Origin: an uncultured Clostridia bacterium
GTDB taxonomy: Bacteria; Bacillota; Clostridia; Lachnospirales; CAG-274
DNA length: 35,508 nucleotides
Reading direction: 5' to 3'
Assembly: GCA_910579745.1 (NCBI GenBank)
Contig: CAJTVH010000029.1
Coordinates: 1 to 35,508, forward strand
The notes beneath the pieces were generated by a model that saw only the letters and a program-made list of their open reading frames with translations, ran no database searches and was not told the DNA's origin. Shown one piece after another: positions 17,787-26,281 of this stretch. Within the stretch, counting starts at the first letter, position 1; every line of letters starts with the position of its first letter. Both the position numbers and the translations under genes were made by a program.

Positions 17787-18623
17787 ATGCTAAGTGTTTT
17801 TGAGATTTTAAAAGTTATTTTTTTAGGAATTGTGGAAGGAATTACAGAGTGGCTCCCAATAAGCAGTACAGGACATATGTTGCTTGTCGATGAGTATTTA
17901 AATATAAAAATGACCCCTGAGTTTAAAGATATGTTTATTTATGTAATTCAGCTTGGAGCGATTTTGGCCGTTGTAATTCTTTTTTGGGAAAAAATATTTC
18001 CTTTTCAGACAAAAGATAAAACTAAGCCGATAATAAGAAAAGATGTGTTCAGTATGTGGTTTAAAGTTGTTGTCGCTTGTATTCCTGGCGCTTTAGTAAC
18101 AATTTTATTCGACGACTATATAGAACAACATTTAGGAACACCAGCCATTATCGCGGCGGCGCTTATTTTCTATGGTTTCGCTTTTATTATTATTGAAATA
18201 TGGAATAAAAGACGTGCTCCTAAAATCAAAACAGTAGATGATATGACATATTTAACAGCTCTTCTTATCGGTTTATTTCAAGTTTTATCGATAATTCCCG
18301 GAACCTCACGCTCAGGGGCCACAATTATCGGGGCTCTTGTAATAGGAGTTTCAAGAATCGCGGCGGCGGAATTTACTTTTTATTTAGCTATACCAGTTAT
18401 GATTGGTATGAGCGCTTTAAAACTTTTAAAATACATATTGGACGGCGGCGTTTTTTCCGGCGGAGAAGTATGTATAATGTCAATAGGAACTCTTGTCGCG
18501 TTTTTAGTTTCCGTATTTGTAATAAAATTTTTAATGAGTTATATTAAAAAACATGATTTCAAAGTTTTTGGAGTATATAGGATTATATTAGGTGTAATCG
18601 TCCTTATACTTTTAAATTTTTAA
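17787..18623 (+). CDS. uppP: Undecaprenyl-diphosphatase (UppP/BacA)
   Basis: This 278-aa integral membrane enzyme removes one phosphate from undecaprenyl diphosphate. That recycles the lipid carrier for peptidoglycan and wall polymers, and extra copies give bacitracin tolerance. The two family signatures are intact: EGITEWLPISSTGH at residues 17-30 (Glu17, Glu21, Ser26, His30) and IIPGTSRSGAT at 169-179 (Ser174, Arg175). About eight hydrophobic helices can be seen. Length matches the family. AGGAGG is present but about 13 bases before the ATG, longer than is usual here. It is followed 55 bases later by a purine-permease-like gene in the same direction, and both probably end at the terminator at 20121. 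Confidence 0.96.
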   Translation: MLSVFEILKVIFLGIVEGITEWLPISSTGHMLLVDEYLNIKMTPEFKDMFIYVIQLGAILAVVILFWEKIFPFQTKDKTKPIIRKDVFSMWFKVVVACIPGALVTILFDDYIEQHLGTPAIIAAALIFYGFAFIIIEIWNKRRAPKIKTVDDMTYLTALLIGLFQVLSIIPGTSRSGATIIGALVIGVSRIAAAEFTFYLAIPVMIGMSALKLLKYILDGGVFSGGEVCIMSIGTLVAFLVSVFVIKFLMSYIKKHDFKVFGVYRIILGVIVLILLNF

Positions 18624-18678
18624 AATAAATACTATCACTAATTTTAAAAATTTTTATTAAAGAAAGGTTTATTATTTT

Positions 18679-20112
18679 ATGGTTGAAATTTTAAAAAAAT
18701 ATTTTCGAGTATCTGAACAGCATTCTACCGTAAAAAATGAAATCATAGCGGGAATTACAAATTACTTTACAGTAATTTATCTTGTTCTTCTAGTTCCCGA
18801 AATTCTTATTGGGATTTTTCCAGAGGCTATAGGTACAAACGGAGAGCTTATAGGAAATAAAATTATTTATGACGGCGTAACCGTAAACGGAATGCTGGTA
18901 ATTTTAACGGCGGCGTCATTTATAGCCGCCGGTATAGGAACTCTTTTAATTGGTATTTTCATAAATGTTCCCTTCGCTCAGGGGCCAAGTTTAGCGGTGG
19001 GAACATTTGTCACTTATACCGTATGTGTAAACTTTGGCTATACTTTTAACCAGGCTTTGGCTATTATTTTTATAGCGGGAATATGCTTTTTTATACTATC
19101 TGTCTGCGGACTTGAGGAAAAACTGCACAGAGCTATTCCAAACAACATAAAATTCGCCGTCACAGCGGGAATAGGCTTGTTTATAGCGTATACAGGACTC
19201 GAAAAAGCCCATATTATACACATTGACGAAAATTCCAAAATAAGTTTATTTAATATAGTCGATTTTCAAAGCGTATATACAAGAGACGCGCTTTTAACAC
19301 TTGTTGGAATTGTCTTAATTGTTATTTTAATAAAAAAAGGGGTTCACGGAGCGATTTTCGTCGGAAAAATTTTATGTATTATTCTCGCTCTTCCCCTTGG
19401 TTTAATAAAAACAGTTGAATTTGAAAAATTCGAATACTCACTTGATTTGTCAAAAACATTTTTCAGCCTTGACTTTTCGGCTTTAATCGATACAACAAGT
19501 TTTTCAAGAGGAATATTTTCTCTTACAACAATTATTATACTTGTTTTTTCCATCTGTATAATGGATATTTTTGAAACGATGAGCACTTTCATCGCCACAA
19601 AAAATTTTATAAAGGTAAGTAATGATAAAAGCAATGTTACAAAAAAAGCCCCAAGAATTCTTGAGATTGATTCTATAAGCACATGTATTGGGGCTTTGGT
19701 CGGTTCCAGTACAATTTCAACCTATGTTGAAAGTACCACCGGAGTTGTTGAGGGAGGTCGAACAGGACTTACAGCAGTCGTTACCGGAATTTTATTTTTA
19801 ATTTCAGTTTTTTTCTCACCTTTTGTCTCAATTATCCCTTCTTCCGCTACGGCGACAACTTTAATTATGGCGGGAATAATAATGATAAATGTTATAAAAT
19901 ATATTAATTTTGAAGATGTTGCCGAAGCTGTGCCAGCTTTTTTTACTTTCTTTATAATACCTATAACAAAAAGTTTAATTATAGGTATTTCTTTTGGTAT
20001 AATATTTTATGTTATTATTAATATATGTATCGGAAAAAGAAAAAAAATAAAAAATCCTCTTTATATTTTAGCCATATTATTTATTATAATATTAATGCTT
20101 ATACCCCGATAA
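18679..20112 (+). CDS. NCS2/AzgA-type nucleobase permease
   Basis: This 477-aa membrane protein has 12 to 14 hydrophobic segments and typical AzgA/PbuG landmarks: EIIAGITNYFTVIYLVLLVP at the N-terminus, AVTAGIGLFIAYTGLEKA in the middle, and STYVESTTGVVEGGRTGLTA near residue 355. The family imports adenine, guanine or hypoxanthine with protons. One landmark differs: the loop that in PbuG reads about APGMGLNAFF is FAQGPSLAVGTFVTYTV here. Because the loop lies in the substrate region, a shifted specificity is possible and I do not name the substrate. AAAGG stands 11 bases upstream of the ATG. It is the second gene of a likely uppP operon, although there is no obvious functional tie between the two products. 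Confidence 0.88.
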   Translation: MVEILKKYFRVSEQHSTVKNEIIAGITNYFTVIYLVLLVPEILIGIFPEAIGTNGELIGNKIIYDGVTVNGMLVILTAASFIAAGIGTLLIGIFINVPFAQGPSLAVGTFVTYTVCVNFGYTFNQALAIIFIAGICFFILSVCGLEEKLHRAIPNNIKFAVTAGIGLFIAYTGLEKAHIIHIDENSKISLFNIVDFQSVYTRDALLTLVGIVLIVILIKKGVHGAIFVGKILCIILALPLGLIKTVEFEKFEYSLDLSKTFFSLDFSALIDTTSFSRGIFSLTTIIILVFSICIMDIFETMSTFIATKNFIKVSNDKSNVTKKAPRILEIDSISTCIGALVGSSTISTYVESTTGVVEGGRTGLTAVVTGILFLISVFFSPFVSIIPSSATATTLIMAGIIMINVIKYINFEDVAEAVPAFFTFFIIPITKSLIIGISFGIIFYVIINICIGKRKKIKNPLYILAILFIIILMLIPR

Positions 20113-20120
20113 AAAACTTA

Positions 20121-20150
20121 GGGAAGCGTGTGTTTTAATCATCGCTTCCC
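20121..20150. terminator. Bidirectional terminator between permease and RF3 genes
   Basis: GGGAAGCG (20121-20128) pairs with CGCTTCCC (20143-20150) around a 14-base loop. On minus it is followed by TAAG and six T. It lies between converging genes (plus permease ending at 20112, minus RF3 ending at 20167) and can serve both, better for minus. Confidence 0.85.
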
Positions 20151-20166
20151 TTAAAAATATTTATTA

Positions 20167-21750
20167 TCAAAACCGTTCTTGAACATTAAGAGCCTCAATA
20201 AGATTTATATCAGGATTTCTTTCAACAAAATTATCAAGAGTATATTGATTAGCGAAAAGTAAAACTGGACGTTCATAATGATCAAAAACAAGCGTACACC
20301 TTGAATTCTCAAAATCTTTTAAACTTTGAGGATTGTCTGTTTTTACCCATCTGGCTACATTAAAACTTAAAGGCTCCATTCTTATTTCAGAATTGTACTC
20401 ATTTTTTAATCTATATTCAAACACCTCAAACTGCAAAGCCCCGACAGCTCCAAGTATTACGTCATTATATTCATTTTTATATACTTGTATAGCACCCTCC
20501 TGAGCGAGCTGGTCAACACCTTTTTGAAAATGTTTCGCTTTCATTGTGTTGACAGGACGTACACGCGTAAAAAGCTCCGGCGGAAAAGTCGGCAGAGGCT
20601 CAAAAAACAAAGGCTCTTTTTTAGTAGTCAGCGTATCGCCTATCTGATAATTTCCCGAATCATATATGCCTATTATATCGCCGGCGTAAGCCATATCAAC
20701 CGTTTCACGCTCATTCGCCATCAATTGGGTAGATTGATTTAGTTTTAAGACTTTACCTGTTCTTGAAAGAGTTACATTCATTCCTCTTTCAAATGTTCCG
20801 GAACAAATTCTTAAAAAAGCAAGTCTGTCACGGTGCGCCGGATTCATATTCGCTTGTATTTTAAATATAAAACCGCTAAAAAAATCATCTATAGGATTTA
20901 CTTCACCGGTTGTTGTTTTTCTTATACCAGGAGACGGAGACATTTTTAAAAAATGTTCTAAAAATACAGTGACACCAAAATCAACAAGAGCCGTTCCAAA
21001 AAATACAGGAGAAAGTTTTCCAGCGGAAATCAATTTCATATCAAACTCATTTCCGGCACCGTCTAAAAGTTCTATTTCACTTCTGAGATTTTTAAGGTTT
21101 TCCTCACTTAAAATCCCCTCAAGCTCAGACCCATAAACTCCCTTTTCCCCAAGTTTTATAACCGTATCTTTTTTATAAATATAAATCTTATTCTCAAGTC
21201 GGTCATATATTCCCTCAAAAAGCTGTCCGCTGCCAATCGGCCACGTTATAGGAACAGAAGGAAGACCTAAAGCGTTTTCAAGGTCTTCCATTAAATCAAG
21301 AGGATCCTCAGCTTGTCTATCAAGTTTATTTATAAATGTAAAAACGGGTATTTCTCTCATACTGCAAACTTTAAATAGTTTTTTTGTTTGCGCCTCGACT
21401 CCTTTAGCGGCGTCAATTACCATAACAGCGCTGTCCACAGAAGTTAAAATTCTATACGTATCCTCGCCGAAATCATTATGTCCAGGAGTATCCATAATTG
21501 ATACTACCTTACCTTTATACTCAAACTGCATTACCGATGATGTAACGGAAATTCCTCTTTGTTTTTCTATTTCCATCCAGTCTGAACGAGCGAACTTAGA
21601 ATTTTTCACGGCTTTAACTGTTCCGGCCTCGTGAATAGCGCCTCCATGAAAAAGCAATTTTTCTGTTAAAGTTGTCTTTCCGGCGTCAGGATGTGAAATT
21701 ATTCCGAAAATTCTCCTTTTATTTATTAAATCAATATTTGGCAATAACAT
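20167..21750 (-). CDS. prfC: Peptide chain release factor 3
   Basis: This 527-aa translational GTPase ejects RF1/RF2 from the ribosome after termination. The G domain is complete: FGIISHPDAGKTTLTEKLL (G1), RGISVTSSVMQF (G2), DTPGHNDFGEDTYR (G3) and FINKLDR (G4). The text HPDAGKTT and the length are typical of RF3 rather than EF-G or LepA. Domains II and III follow (FKIQANMNPAHRDRLAFLRI; QFEVFEYRLKNEYN). AAAGGA lies 8 bases before the ATG. A 79-aa protein gene ends 15 bases upstream in the same direction, so the two share a transcript that stops at the hairpin at 20121-20150. Confidence 0.96.
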   Translation of the reverse strand: MLLPNIDLINKRRIFGIISHPDAGKTTLTEKLLFHGGAIHEAGTVKAVKNSKFARSDWMEIEKQRGISVTSSVMQFEYKGKVVSIMDTPGHNDFGEDTYRILTSVDSAVMVIDAAKGVEAQTKKLFKVCSMREIPVFTFINKLDRQAEDPLDLMEDLENALGLPSVPITWPIGSGQLFEGIYDRLENKIYIYKKDTVIKLGEKGVYGSELEGILSEENLKNLRSEIELLDGAGNEFDMKLISAGKLSPVFFGTALVDFGVTVFLEHFLKMSPSPGIRKTTTGEVNPIDDFFSGFIFKIQANMNPAHRDRLAFLRICSGTFERGMNVTLSRTGKVLKLNQSTQLMANERETVDMAYAGDIIGIYDSGNYQIGDTLTTKKEPLFFEPLPTFPPELFTRVRPVNTMKAKHFQKGVDQLAQEGAIQVYKNEYNDVILGAVGALQFEVFEYRLKNEYNSEIRMEPLSFNVARWVKTDNPQSLKDFENSRCTLVFDHYERPVLLFANQYTLDNFVERNPDINLIEALNVQERF

Positions 21751-21765
21751 TTTTAATATCCTTTC

Positions 21766-22005
21766 TTATATATCCAATGAAAAATTCCCATAATCTATAC
21801 CTTTTTCAGTTATTAGCATTTTAACTTTCTCACCTGATTGAAAATTTATTGTAATAAAACCCTCTTTTTCAAGATTTTTTATCGCTGAATTATATTTTCT
21901 CAACATATTCGCCGATGTACTGGCAAATTTATAACTGTAATTGTCCGAACCGCATAAATACGATTGATACGCTCTTTGAAATATCTCTTTTTCAAGATTA
22001 TTCAT
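21766..22005 (-). CDS. Small winged-helix-like protein of unknown function
   Basis: The 79-aa product (MNNLEKEIFQRAYQSYLCGS...) has a helical N-terminal half. The segment NSAIKNLEKEGFITINFQSG followed by VKMLITEKGIDY reads like the recognition helix and wing of a small winged helix-turn-helix domain. AAAGGGCGG precedes the ATG by 9 bases. It is first in a two-gene operon with release factor 3, separated by 15 bases. It could be a DNA- or ribosome-associated regulator, but no family is recognised. Confidence 0.65.
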   Translation of the reverse strand: MNNLEKEIFQRAYQSYLCGSDNYSYKFASTSANMLRKYNSAIKNLEKEGFITINFQSGEKVKMLITEKGIDYGNFSLDI

Positions 22006-22292
22006 TAATTTACCGCCCTTTCAAATAAAAAATCCCATAAATTTTTATTGACCATCTGATACCAAACGCCATTTAATCTATAGCTAAAAAGTTAGTTGCC
22101 TATCAGGATAAATTTTTAGCGTCAGAAAATTTTTTATAAAGTGAAATAAAAAACGCTTAGTAAAAAAAATTTTCAAATAGTCCATACAAAAAAATATTTG
22201 TTTATTTTAACCAAACATCATTATTATACAATGTCTAATCAAAATAAACAAGTATTTTTTTTAACACTAAAAAATTATAGTCAATAAACTAA

Positions 22293-22324
22293 AAAAAGCA
22301 GAACTTAATATAGCTCTGCTTTTT
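22293..22324. terminator. Strong bidirectional hairpin with no adjacent gene
   Basis: AAAAAGCAGA (22293-22302) pairs perfectly with TCTGCTTTTT (22315-22324) around a 12-base loop. A/T runs outside the stem make it a good terminator on both strands. The nearest possible users are the agr transcript 0.86 kb upstream on minus, or an unannotated RNA. Confidence 0.7.
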
Positions 22325-23141
22325 ATAGGGAAAACTCACGGTAAATAATTTGATACCTTTAATTTCAAAACTAAAATTACTTTCACAATACCCATACCGC
22401 TCAAGTCCGTTTACATCAGCTTTTATTTAAAATTTATCAGCTATCGGATTATAAATACCTTCTCTTATAAAAACTTTCCGTTCCTCTATCAAAATATTCC
22501 CCCAAATATTTGAAAAAGTGGCATATTTATTACCATACCGGAAGCATAATATTAATTATAAAAATTAAATAAATATACTTTTACTCTTTAAATTTAGTTT
22601 TCATAAATATTATTTATTGCTCTTCAGTAATTTTTTTCTGTACTGTCCGCAATCCACATACATTATAAGCATTATAAAAGTAATAATTATTTTGACTGAC
22701 TTTTTATTTTTAATATCATATATTAAAAATATTAAGGCCATTGTCTGCTATATAAGTCTATGAATAACAGCTGTTTATTTTTGTTAATTTTCATATCATC
22801 TTAATATATTATACCGCTGTTTTCCCCACATTTTAATAATATAATAAACTTTTACTAATTTATTATATACCTAATTAAATATATTTTTATTTTAATAACT
22901 TCAATTAAATTACTCTTATAACATTTATACCCTTAAAACCTACTTTTTTATCGATATTATTATAGGTATTGGCTGTAACCCCATTACAGCTTTATAAATA
23001 TTATGAAAATAATCTATAGAAGCCCTCCTTGACTTTTTAGCATTCAATCTTAATATATTTAGTATTATTTTCTTAAATATATACTTATTACATAAATATT
23101 AATAATTATCAGAAAATAACATAAATAAAAAAATAAATTTA

Positions 23142-23162
23142 TAAACCATTCCTTGCGGTTTA
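23142..23162 (-). terminator. Probable terminator of the agrD-agrB operon
   Basis: TAAACC and GGTTTA (23142-23147 with 23157-23162) form a short stem around a 9-base loop, 19 bases after the agrB stop. Read on minus it is followed by TATAAATTTATTTTTTT. The stem is short, so termination may be partial. Confidence 0.5.
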
Positions 23163-23181
23163 TTTTAAAAACTCATTATTT

Positions 23182-23763
23182 TTATTTCGTGTAAATTTTT
23201 CTCTTCTTATCTTTTAAATATCCCAACAAAACCAATACAGATGCAATAGTAACAGAACATATCAAAATATTATAGATTTTTTCCATACCTATATATTTAA
23301 AAAATATTACTGATAAAATATCAATCATTATAATTTTAGTAACTTTACTTTTATATTTTATTTTTTCTTTTTCGTCTAATCTTTTATTTTCATTATCAAT
23401 AGGTGATAAAATAAGGATAACCACTATTGACGCCACAAAAAGTAACGTCAATAGTGCATTGTTATAAATAGATTGTAAATTACAAAACCCTATATATGAT
23501 AATGAGACTAAATTAGAATATATAAAACATCGTATTCTTGTATTCGCGTGATAACCGCCAGAGTATCTTCTTAAAAAGATAAAAGCGACTAAAAATAATA
23601 TTCCGTCCCATAAATGTCCGAAAAATAAATACAAAATTATTTGACAAATCCAAAATAAAATATAATTAGCTAATTGGTAAAGTCCATATCTTATAAATTC
23701 TAAATTGTCATTATCGATAATTCCTTTTATTTTTAGGTTTTCTAAAAATCTATTCACAATCAC
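23182..23763 (-). CDS. agrB: AgrB-type accessory gene regulator peptidase
   Basis: This 193-aa membrane cysteine protease cleaves and cyclises the AgrD precursor to make the autoinducing peptide. The catalytic signature is intact: RRYSGGYHANTRIRC with His72 and Cys79, spaced as in staphylococcal AgrB (His77/Cys84). SPIDNENKRLDEKEKIKYK is the conserved cytoplasmic loop, and five to six hydrophobic segments surround these. The start is a GTG at 23763, 6 bases after the agrD stop. AAGGA inside the last agrD codons lies about 10 bases upstream, so translation is likely coupled. A second GTG at 23757 is the alternative start. Neither a histidine kinase (agrC) nor a LytTR regulator (agrA) adjoins. 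Confidence 0.95.
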   Translation of the reverse strand: MIVNRFLENLKIKGIIDNDNLEFIRYGLYQLANYILFWICQIILYLFFGHLWDGILFLVAFIFLRRYSGGYHANTRIRCFIYSNLVSLSYIGFCNLQSIYNNALLTLLFVASIVVILILSPIDNENKRLDEKEKIKYKSKVTKIIMIDILSVIFFKYIGMEKIYNILICSVTIASVLVLLGYLKDKKRKIYTK

Positions 23764-23769
23764 TCGCTA

Positions 23770-23946
23770 TCAATCCTTTTTTAACTTTTCCGCGTTTTTA
23801 GGCAAATTAGGCTGATATAGAACATATGTACATGTTGAGTTTACCTCAGCCATTAATACCGCCATTGCCATAGACGCTAAAACACCCCCACTTTTAACCA
23901 TAAGCTGCCCACTAAGATTTTGAATCTTACTTAATATGTTTTTCAT
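23770..23946 (-). CDS. agrD: AgrD cyclic-lactone autoinducer precursor
   Basis: The start is the ATG at 23946 (MKNILSKIQNLSG), 7 bases from GGAGG; an ATG two codons earlier sits almost on the ribosome site. The 58-aa precursor has the usual three parts: an amphipathic leader, a hydrophobic middle (GGVLASMAMAVLMA), and a polar tail. The signal core NSTCTYVLYQPNLP aligns with clostridial AgrD peptides of the form (S/T)xC-xxxx-(Y/H)QPxxP. By that analogy the signal would be a five-residue thiolactone C-T-Y-V-L with a short N-terminal tail, and YQPNLPKNAEKLKKD would be the part removed by AgrB. The exact ring and tail are inference. It lies directly upstream of agrB. Confidence 0.93.
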   Translation of the reverse strand: MKNILSKIQNLSGQLMVKSGGVLASMAMAVLMAEVNSTCTYVLYQPNLPKNAEKLKKD

Positions 23947-24140
23947 AAACATACCTCCTTTGAATTTTTTATAATTATATCATAGTGATTTTTAGAATAA
24001 AAGTAACTTGTAAAAAACAGCAATATTTTTGTAAAAAATAACATTTATATGACATAAAATTTTAAAATAACAATTATATATAATTAACTTACTTTATTAT
24101 TTTAGCAAACAGAATAATAATATAAAAATAAATAATTCTA

Positions 24141-24950
24141 TTATCTTTCCATATTAATACTGACAAGCTTAGTATAAATTTTCTGCGGCAGAAATCTTTT
24201 TAAAGTTGGAAGAAATTGAAGTTTCCCCACCCTATACCTTATTTTATCTTTATTATCCGTAGCCGCCGCGTAAATTGTTTCCGCTACTTTCTCAGCTGAT
24301 GACCCTCTTTGTCCGTTCCGAATTAAAACATCGATAACTTTGTTTGAATACTCATCGTACTCCTTTGTATTCTCATTTGAGACAACGGTTTTAGACCTGC
24401 CGTAAAAATCTGTTTTTATAACTCCAGGCTCAATAATTTTAACTCTAATTCCAAAAGGTCTAAGTTCATACTGCAAAGCTTCTGAAAAGCCCTCAATTCC
24501 CCACTTGGAGGCATGATATAAAGATTGTATAGGCATGGCCATAAGACCGGCTATAGAAGATATATTAATAATTACACCAGATTTATTTTTTCTAAGATAT
24601 GGAAGAAATTCTTTTGTCACAATCATTACACCTTTTAAATTTGTGTCAAGTTGTTGTGAAATTTGAGAATTAGTAGCGGCTTCAAAAGGACCTATAGTGT
24701 AAAATCCAGCGTTATTTATAATAACGTCAATTTTACCGAATGTCAAAATACTTTCTTTAACAGCTCTCTTTATATCATCATATTTTGTCACGTCGCATTT
24801 TAAAAGTTTAATTCCTTTAACGTTTGCAAATTCATTTTCATCTTGAGGATTACGCATAGTCGCCGCAACCTGCCACCCCTTTTCTAAAAAAAGCTTGACA
24901 GTCTCCCTGCCTATTCCAGAAGACGCTCCCGTTATAAACATCGTTTTCAT
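24141..24950 (-). CDS. SDR family NAD(P)-dependent oxidoreductase
   Basis: This 269-aa cytoplasmic classical short-chain dehydrogenase/reductase has the Rossmann cofactor motif TGASSGIG (7-14), KCDVT (51-55), NNAG (79-82), the catalytic Ser near 131-132 (INISSIAG), and YHASK (Tyr145, Lys149). ATMRNP after beta-2 (Arg33) suggests NADP(H). The C-terminal extension (VGKLQFLPTLKRFLPQKIYTKLV) resembles that of retinol/17-beta-hydroxysteroid-type SDRs, which act on hydrophobic alcohols or ketones. The substrate is unknown. GGGGGA lies 7 bases before the ATG. The gene stands alone, with agrD 190 bases downstream in the same direction and no clear terminator between. Confidence 0.92.
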   Translation of the reverse strand: MKTMFITGASSGIGRETVKLFLEKGWQVAATMRNPQDENEFANVKGIKLLKCDVTKYDDIKRAVKESILTFGKIDVIINNAGFYTIGPFEAATNSQISQQLDTNLKGVMIVTKEFLPYLRKNKSGVIINISSIAGLMAMPIQSLYHASKWGIEGFSEALQYELRPFGIRVKIIEPGVIKTDFYGRSKTVVSNENTKEYDEYSNKVIDVLIRNGQRGSSAEKVAETIYAAATDNKDKIRYRVGKLQFLPTLKRFLPQKIYTKLVSINMER

Positions 24951-25519
24951 AATTTAATCCCCCAACATAATATTGTTTTTATATAAATTATATCCATAAT
25001 TTTTCATCTAAAACATATAAACTTATTTTTTCATAGTCATATCAGAATTAATATAATATGAAATAAAAAATAGTAAAATAAACATATATTTTATAAAAAC
25101 AAAATTACTTTTTTAAACATTTTTCTAAATTTGATTTGAAAAGCAAAGTTTGTAATTACGTTCTTTTATATTTCAAAATATCCCATTTATTTAATAAATA
25201 CCACAACGTAATTTTAGTGTTTGAATCTTTTTTATCTCCTTATTAGTTCCTTTTAATCATACTGTATTTGAATTTTTACATAATAAAAGTTTAAAATTTT
25301 TAAATTATTATGAAAAAGTGTTATAAAAATTATTTTTCTTTATTCATAAAACAATTTAGTCTATATTTATAGTCAGTAAATCATAGATAAATTTTATTTT
25401 GTATAATCTTATTTTATATTTTTGTAGATAAATTTTAATTTTTTCTACATTAACTAATTTTTATTTTCAAACACGCATTGAAATCGTTTCTATTGTAAAA
25501 ATATTATTGGATAACAAAT

Positions 25520-25652
25520 AAATCCGTAAAAAAACAGAAATGTTTAAAAAGACTGATAAATATATCTTTTGTGTTTATATCTTTATTTAATTTTTTTAAA
25601 ATACTACTTCAAGTACTATATTCAAAATTAAACTTTTTCAGATACGCCCTAA
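25520..25652. mobile_element. Degenerate MITE family A copy, left end lost
   Basis: TTTTTCAGATACGCCCTA at 25635-25652 is an intact right end with the TA target. The preceding sequence loosely tracks the body of the complete copy: AAAACAGAAATGTTT near 25532, then GTGTTTATATCTTTATTTAATTTTTTT (in parts) near 25570. No left terminal repeat is found. Confidence 0.45.
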
Positions 25653-25792
25653 TAAAAAATTCATATTTGTCACCAAGTTTTAAAGTTTCTGAACAAATTT
25701 AATAATACATCAAATATTTTATAACATATTCTAAAGGAAAAATAAAATCTAAAAAAGAAAAAATTACTACGATTATTTTTTTTTGTTGACGC

Positions 25793-25821
25793 CATAATAT
25801 TATTGTAACCTAAAGTTACAA
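25793..25821 (+). promoter_or_regulatory. Possible sigma-G-type -10 box and palindrome before the SASP gene
   Basis: CATAATA at 25793-25799 fits the forespore sigma-G -10 pattern CATnnTA, as expected for a SASP gene; the -35 region (GATTA, 17 bases upstream) is a poor match. Directly after it, TTGTAAC-CTAAA-GTTACAA (25803-25821) is a perfect 7-bp palindrome near the expected transcription start, possibly an operator or part of the leader. Confidence 0.3.
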
Positions 25822-25869
25822 AACAAATAAAATAAAAATTACTTTTTTAAATATCAGGAGGTAATAATT

Positions 25870-26106
25870 ATGTCAAACAATAATGGTTCAGGTTCAAACA
25901 GAGCAACTGTTCCCGAAGCGAGAGCGGCATTAGATCAGTTTAAATATGAGGTTGCTAATGAAATCGGTGTTCCTTTAAAACAAGGTTATAACGGTGATTT
26001 AACTTCCGCGCAAAATGGATATGTCGGCGGATATATGGTTAAAAAAATGATTGAGGCTCAGGAGAGAGAAATGGCTCAAAAAAATCAGACTCCATCTTCA
26101 AAATAA
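25870..26106 (+). CDS. Alpha/beta-type small acid-soluble spore protein
   Basis: This 78-aa protein coats DNA in the dormant spore and shields it from UV and heat. Both family signatures are present: ALDQFKYEVANEIGVPL (residues 20-36), including the germination-protease site region YEVANEIG, and LTSAQNGYVGGYMVKKMIEA (44-63). The N-terminal NNNGSGSN tail is typical. CAGGAGG lies 9 bases before the ATG. The gene is monocistronic, with its own very strong terminator and a plausible forespore promoter. It lies near the cotJ coat operon, but on the opposite strand. Confidence 0.97.
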   Translation: MSNNNGSGSNRATVPEARAALDQFKYEVANEIGVPLKQGYNGDLTSAQNGYVGGYMVKKMIEAQEREMAQKNQTPSSK

Positions 26107-26147
26107 GATAAAATAATTTAATATATAAAAATGTGCTAAATATGCAC

Positions 26148-26190
26148 AAAAAACGGATATTAAAATTGATTATTTTAATATCCGTTTTTT
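26148..26190. terminator. Very strong terminator of the SASP gene
   Basis: A perfect 18-bp stem (26148-26165 with 26173-26190; core ACGGATATTAAAA / TTTTAATATCCGT, 7-base loop) with A6 and T6 at the outer ends. A small TGTGC/GCACA hairpin precedes it. It can also stop the cotJ transcript arriving on minus from 26282. Confidence 0.9.
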
Positions 26191-26281
26191 AATTTGTTTT
26201 TTATTTACAGACAAAACAAGAGAGTATTTTAATATTTTATACCAGCGTAATATCAGAGTGTTAATATAAAAACTTAATTTT

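Larger units (their letters stand above)
22006..23181. other. 1.2-kb AT-rich gap with hairpins and faint coding relics
   Basis: No supported gene was found. It holds a strong hairpin (22293-22324) with no gene directly upstream, a short inverted repeat GCTGTAA/TTACAGC (22972-22990), and the presumed agrB terminator (23142-23162). On minus, two short stretches read like decayed protein: near 22330-22500 (VFIREGIYNPIADKF, then a stop, then DVNGLERYGYCESNFSFEI), and near 22955-23040 after AAGGAGG (DYFHNIYKAVMGLQPIPIII). Neither matches a family I know. Notably, no agrC or agrA sequence is recognisable downstream of agrB. Confidence 0.5.
24951..25869. other. 0.9-kb AT-rich gap with an isolated MITE end and the SASP promoter region
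   Basis: No coding frame is supported. A family A right end is clear at 25635-25652 and faint similarity to the element body extends left to about 25520. The last 80 bases hold the SASP promoter region, with a CATAATA box and a palindrome. Confidence 0.55.
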
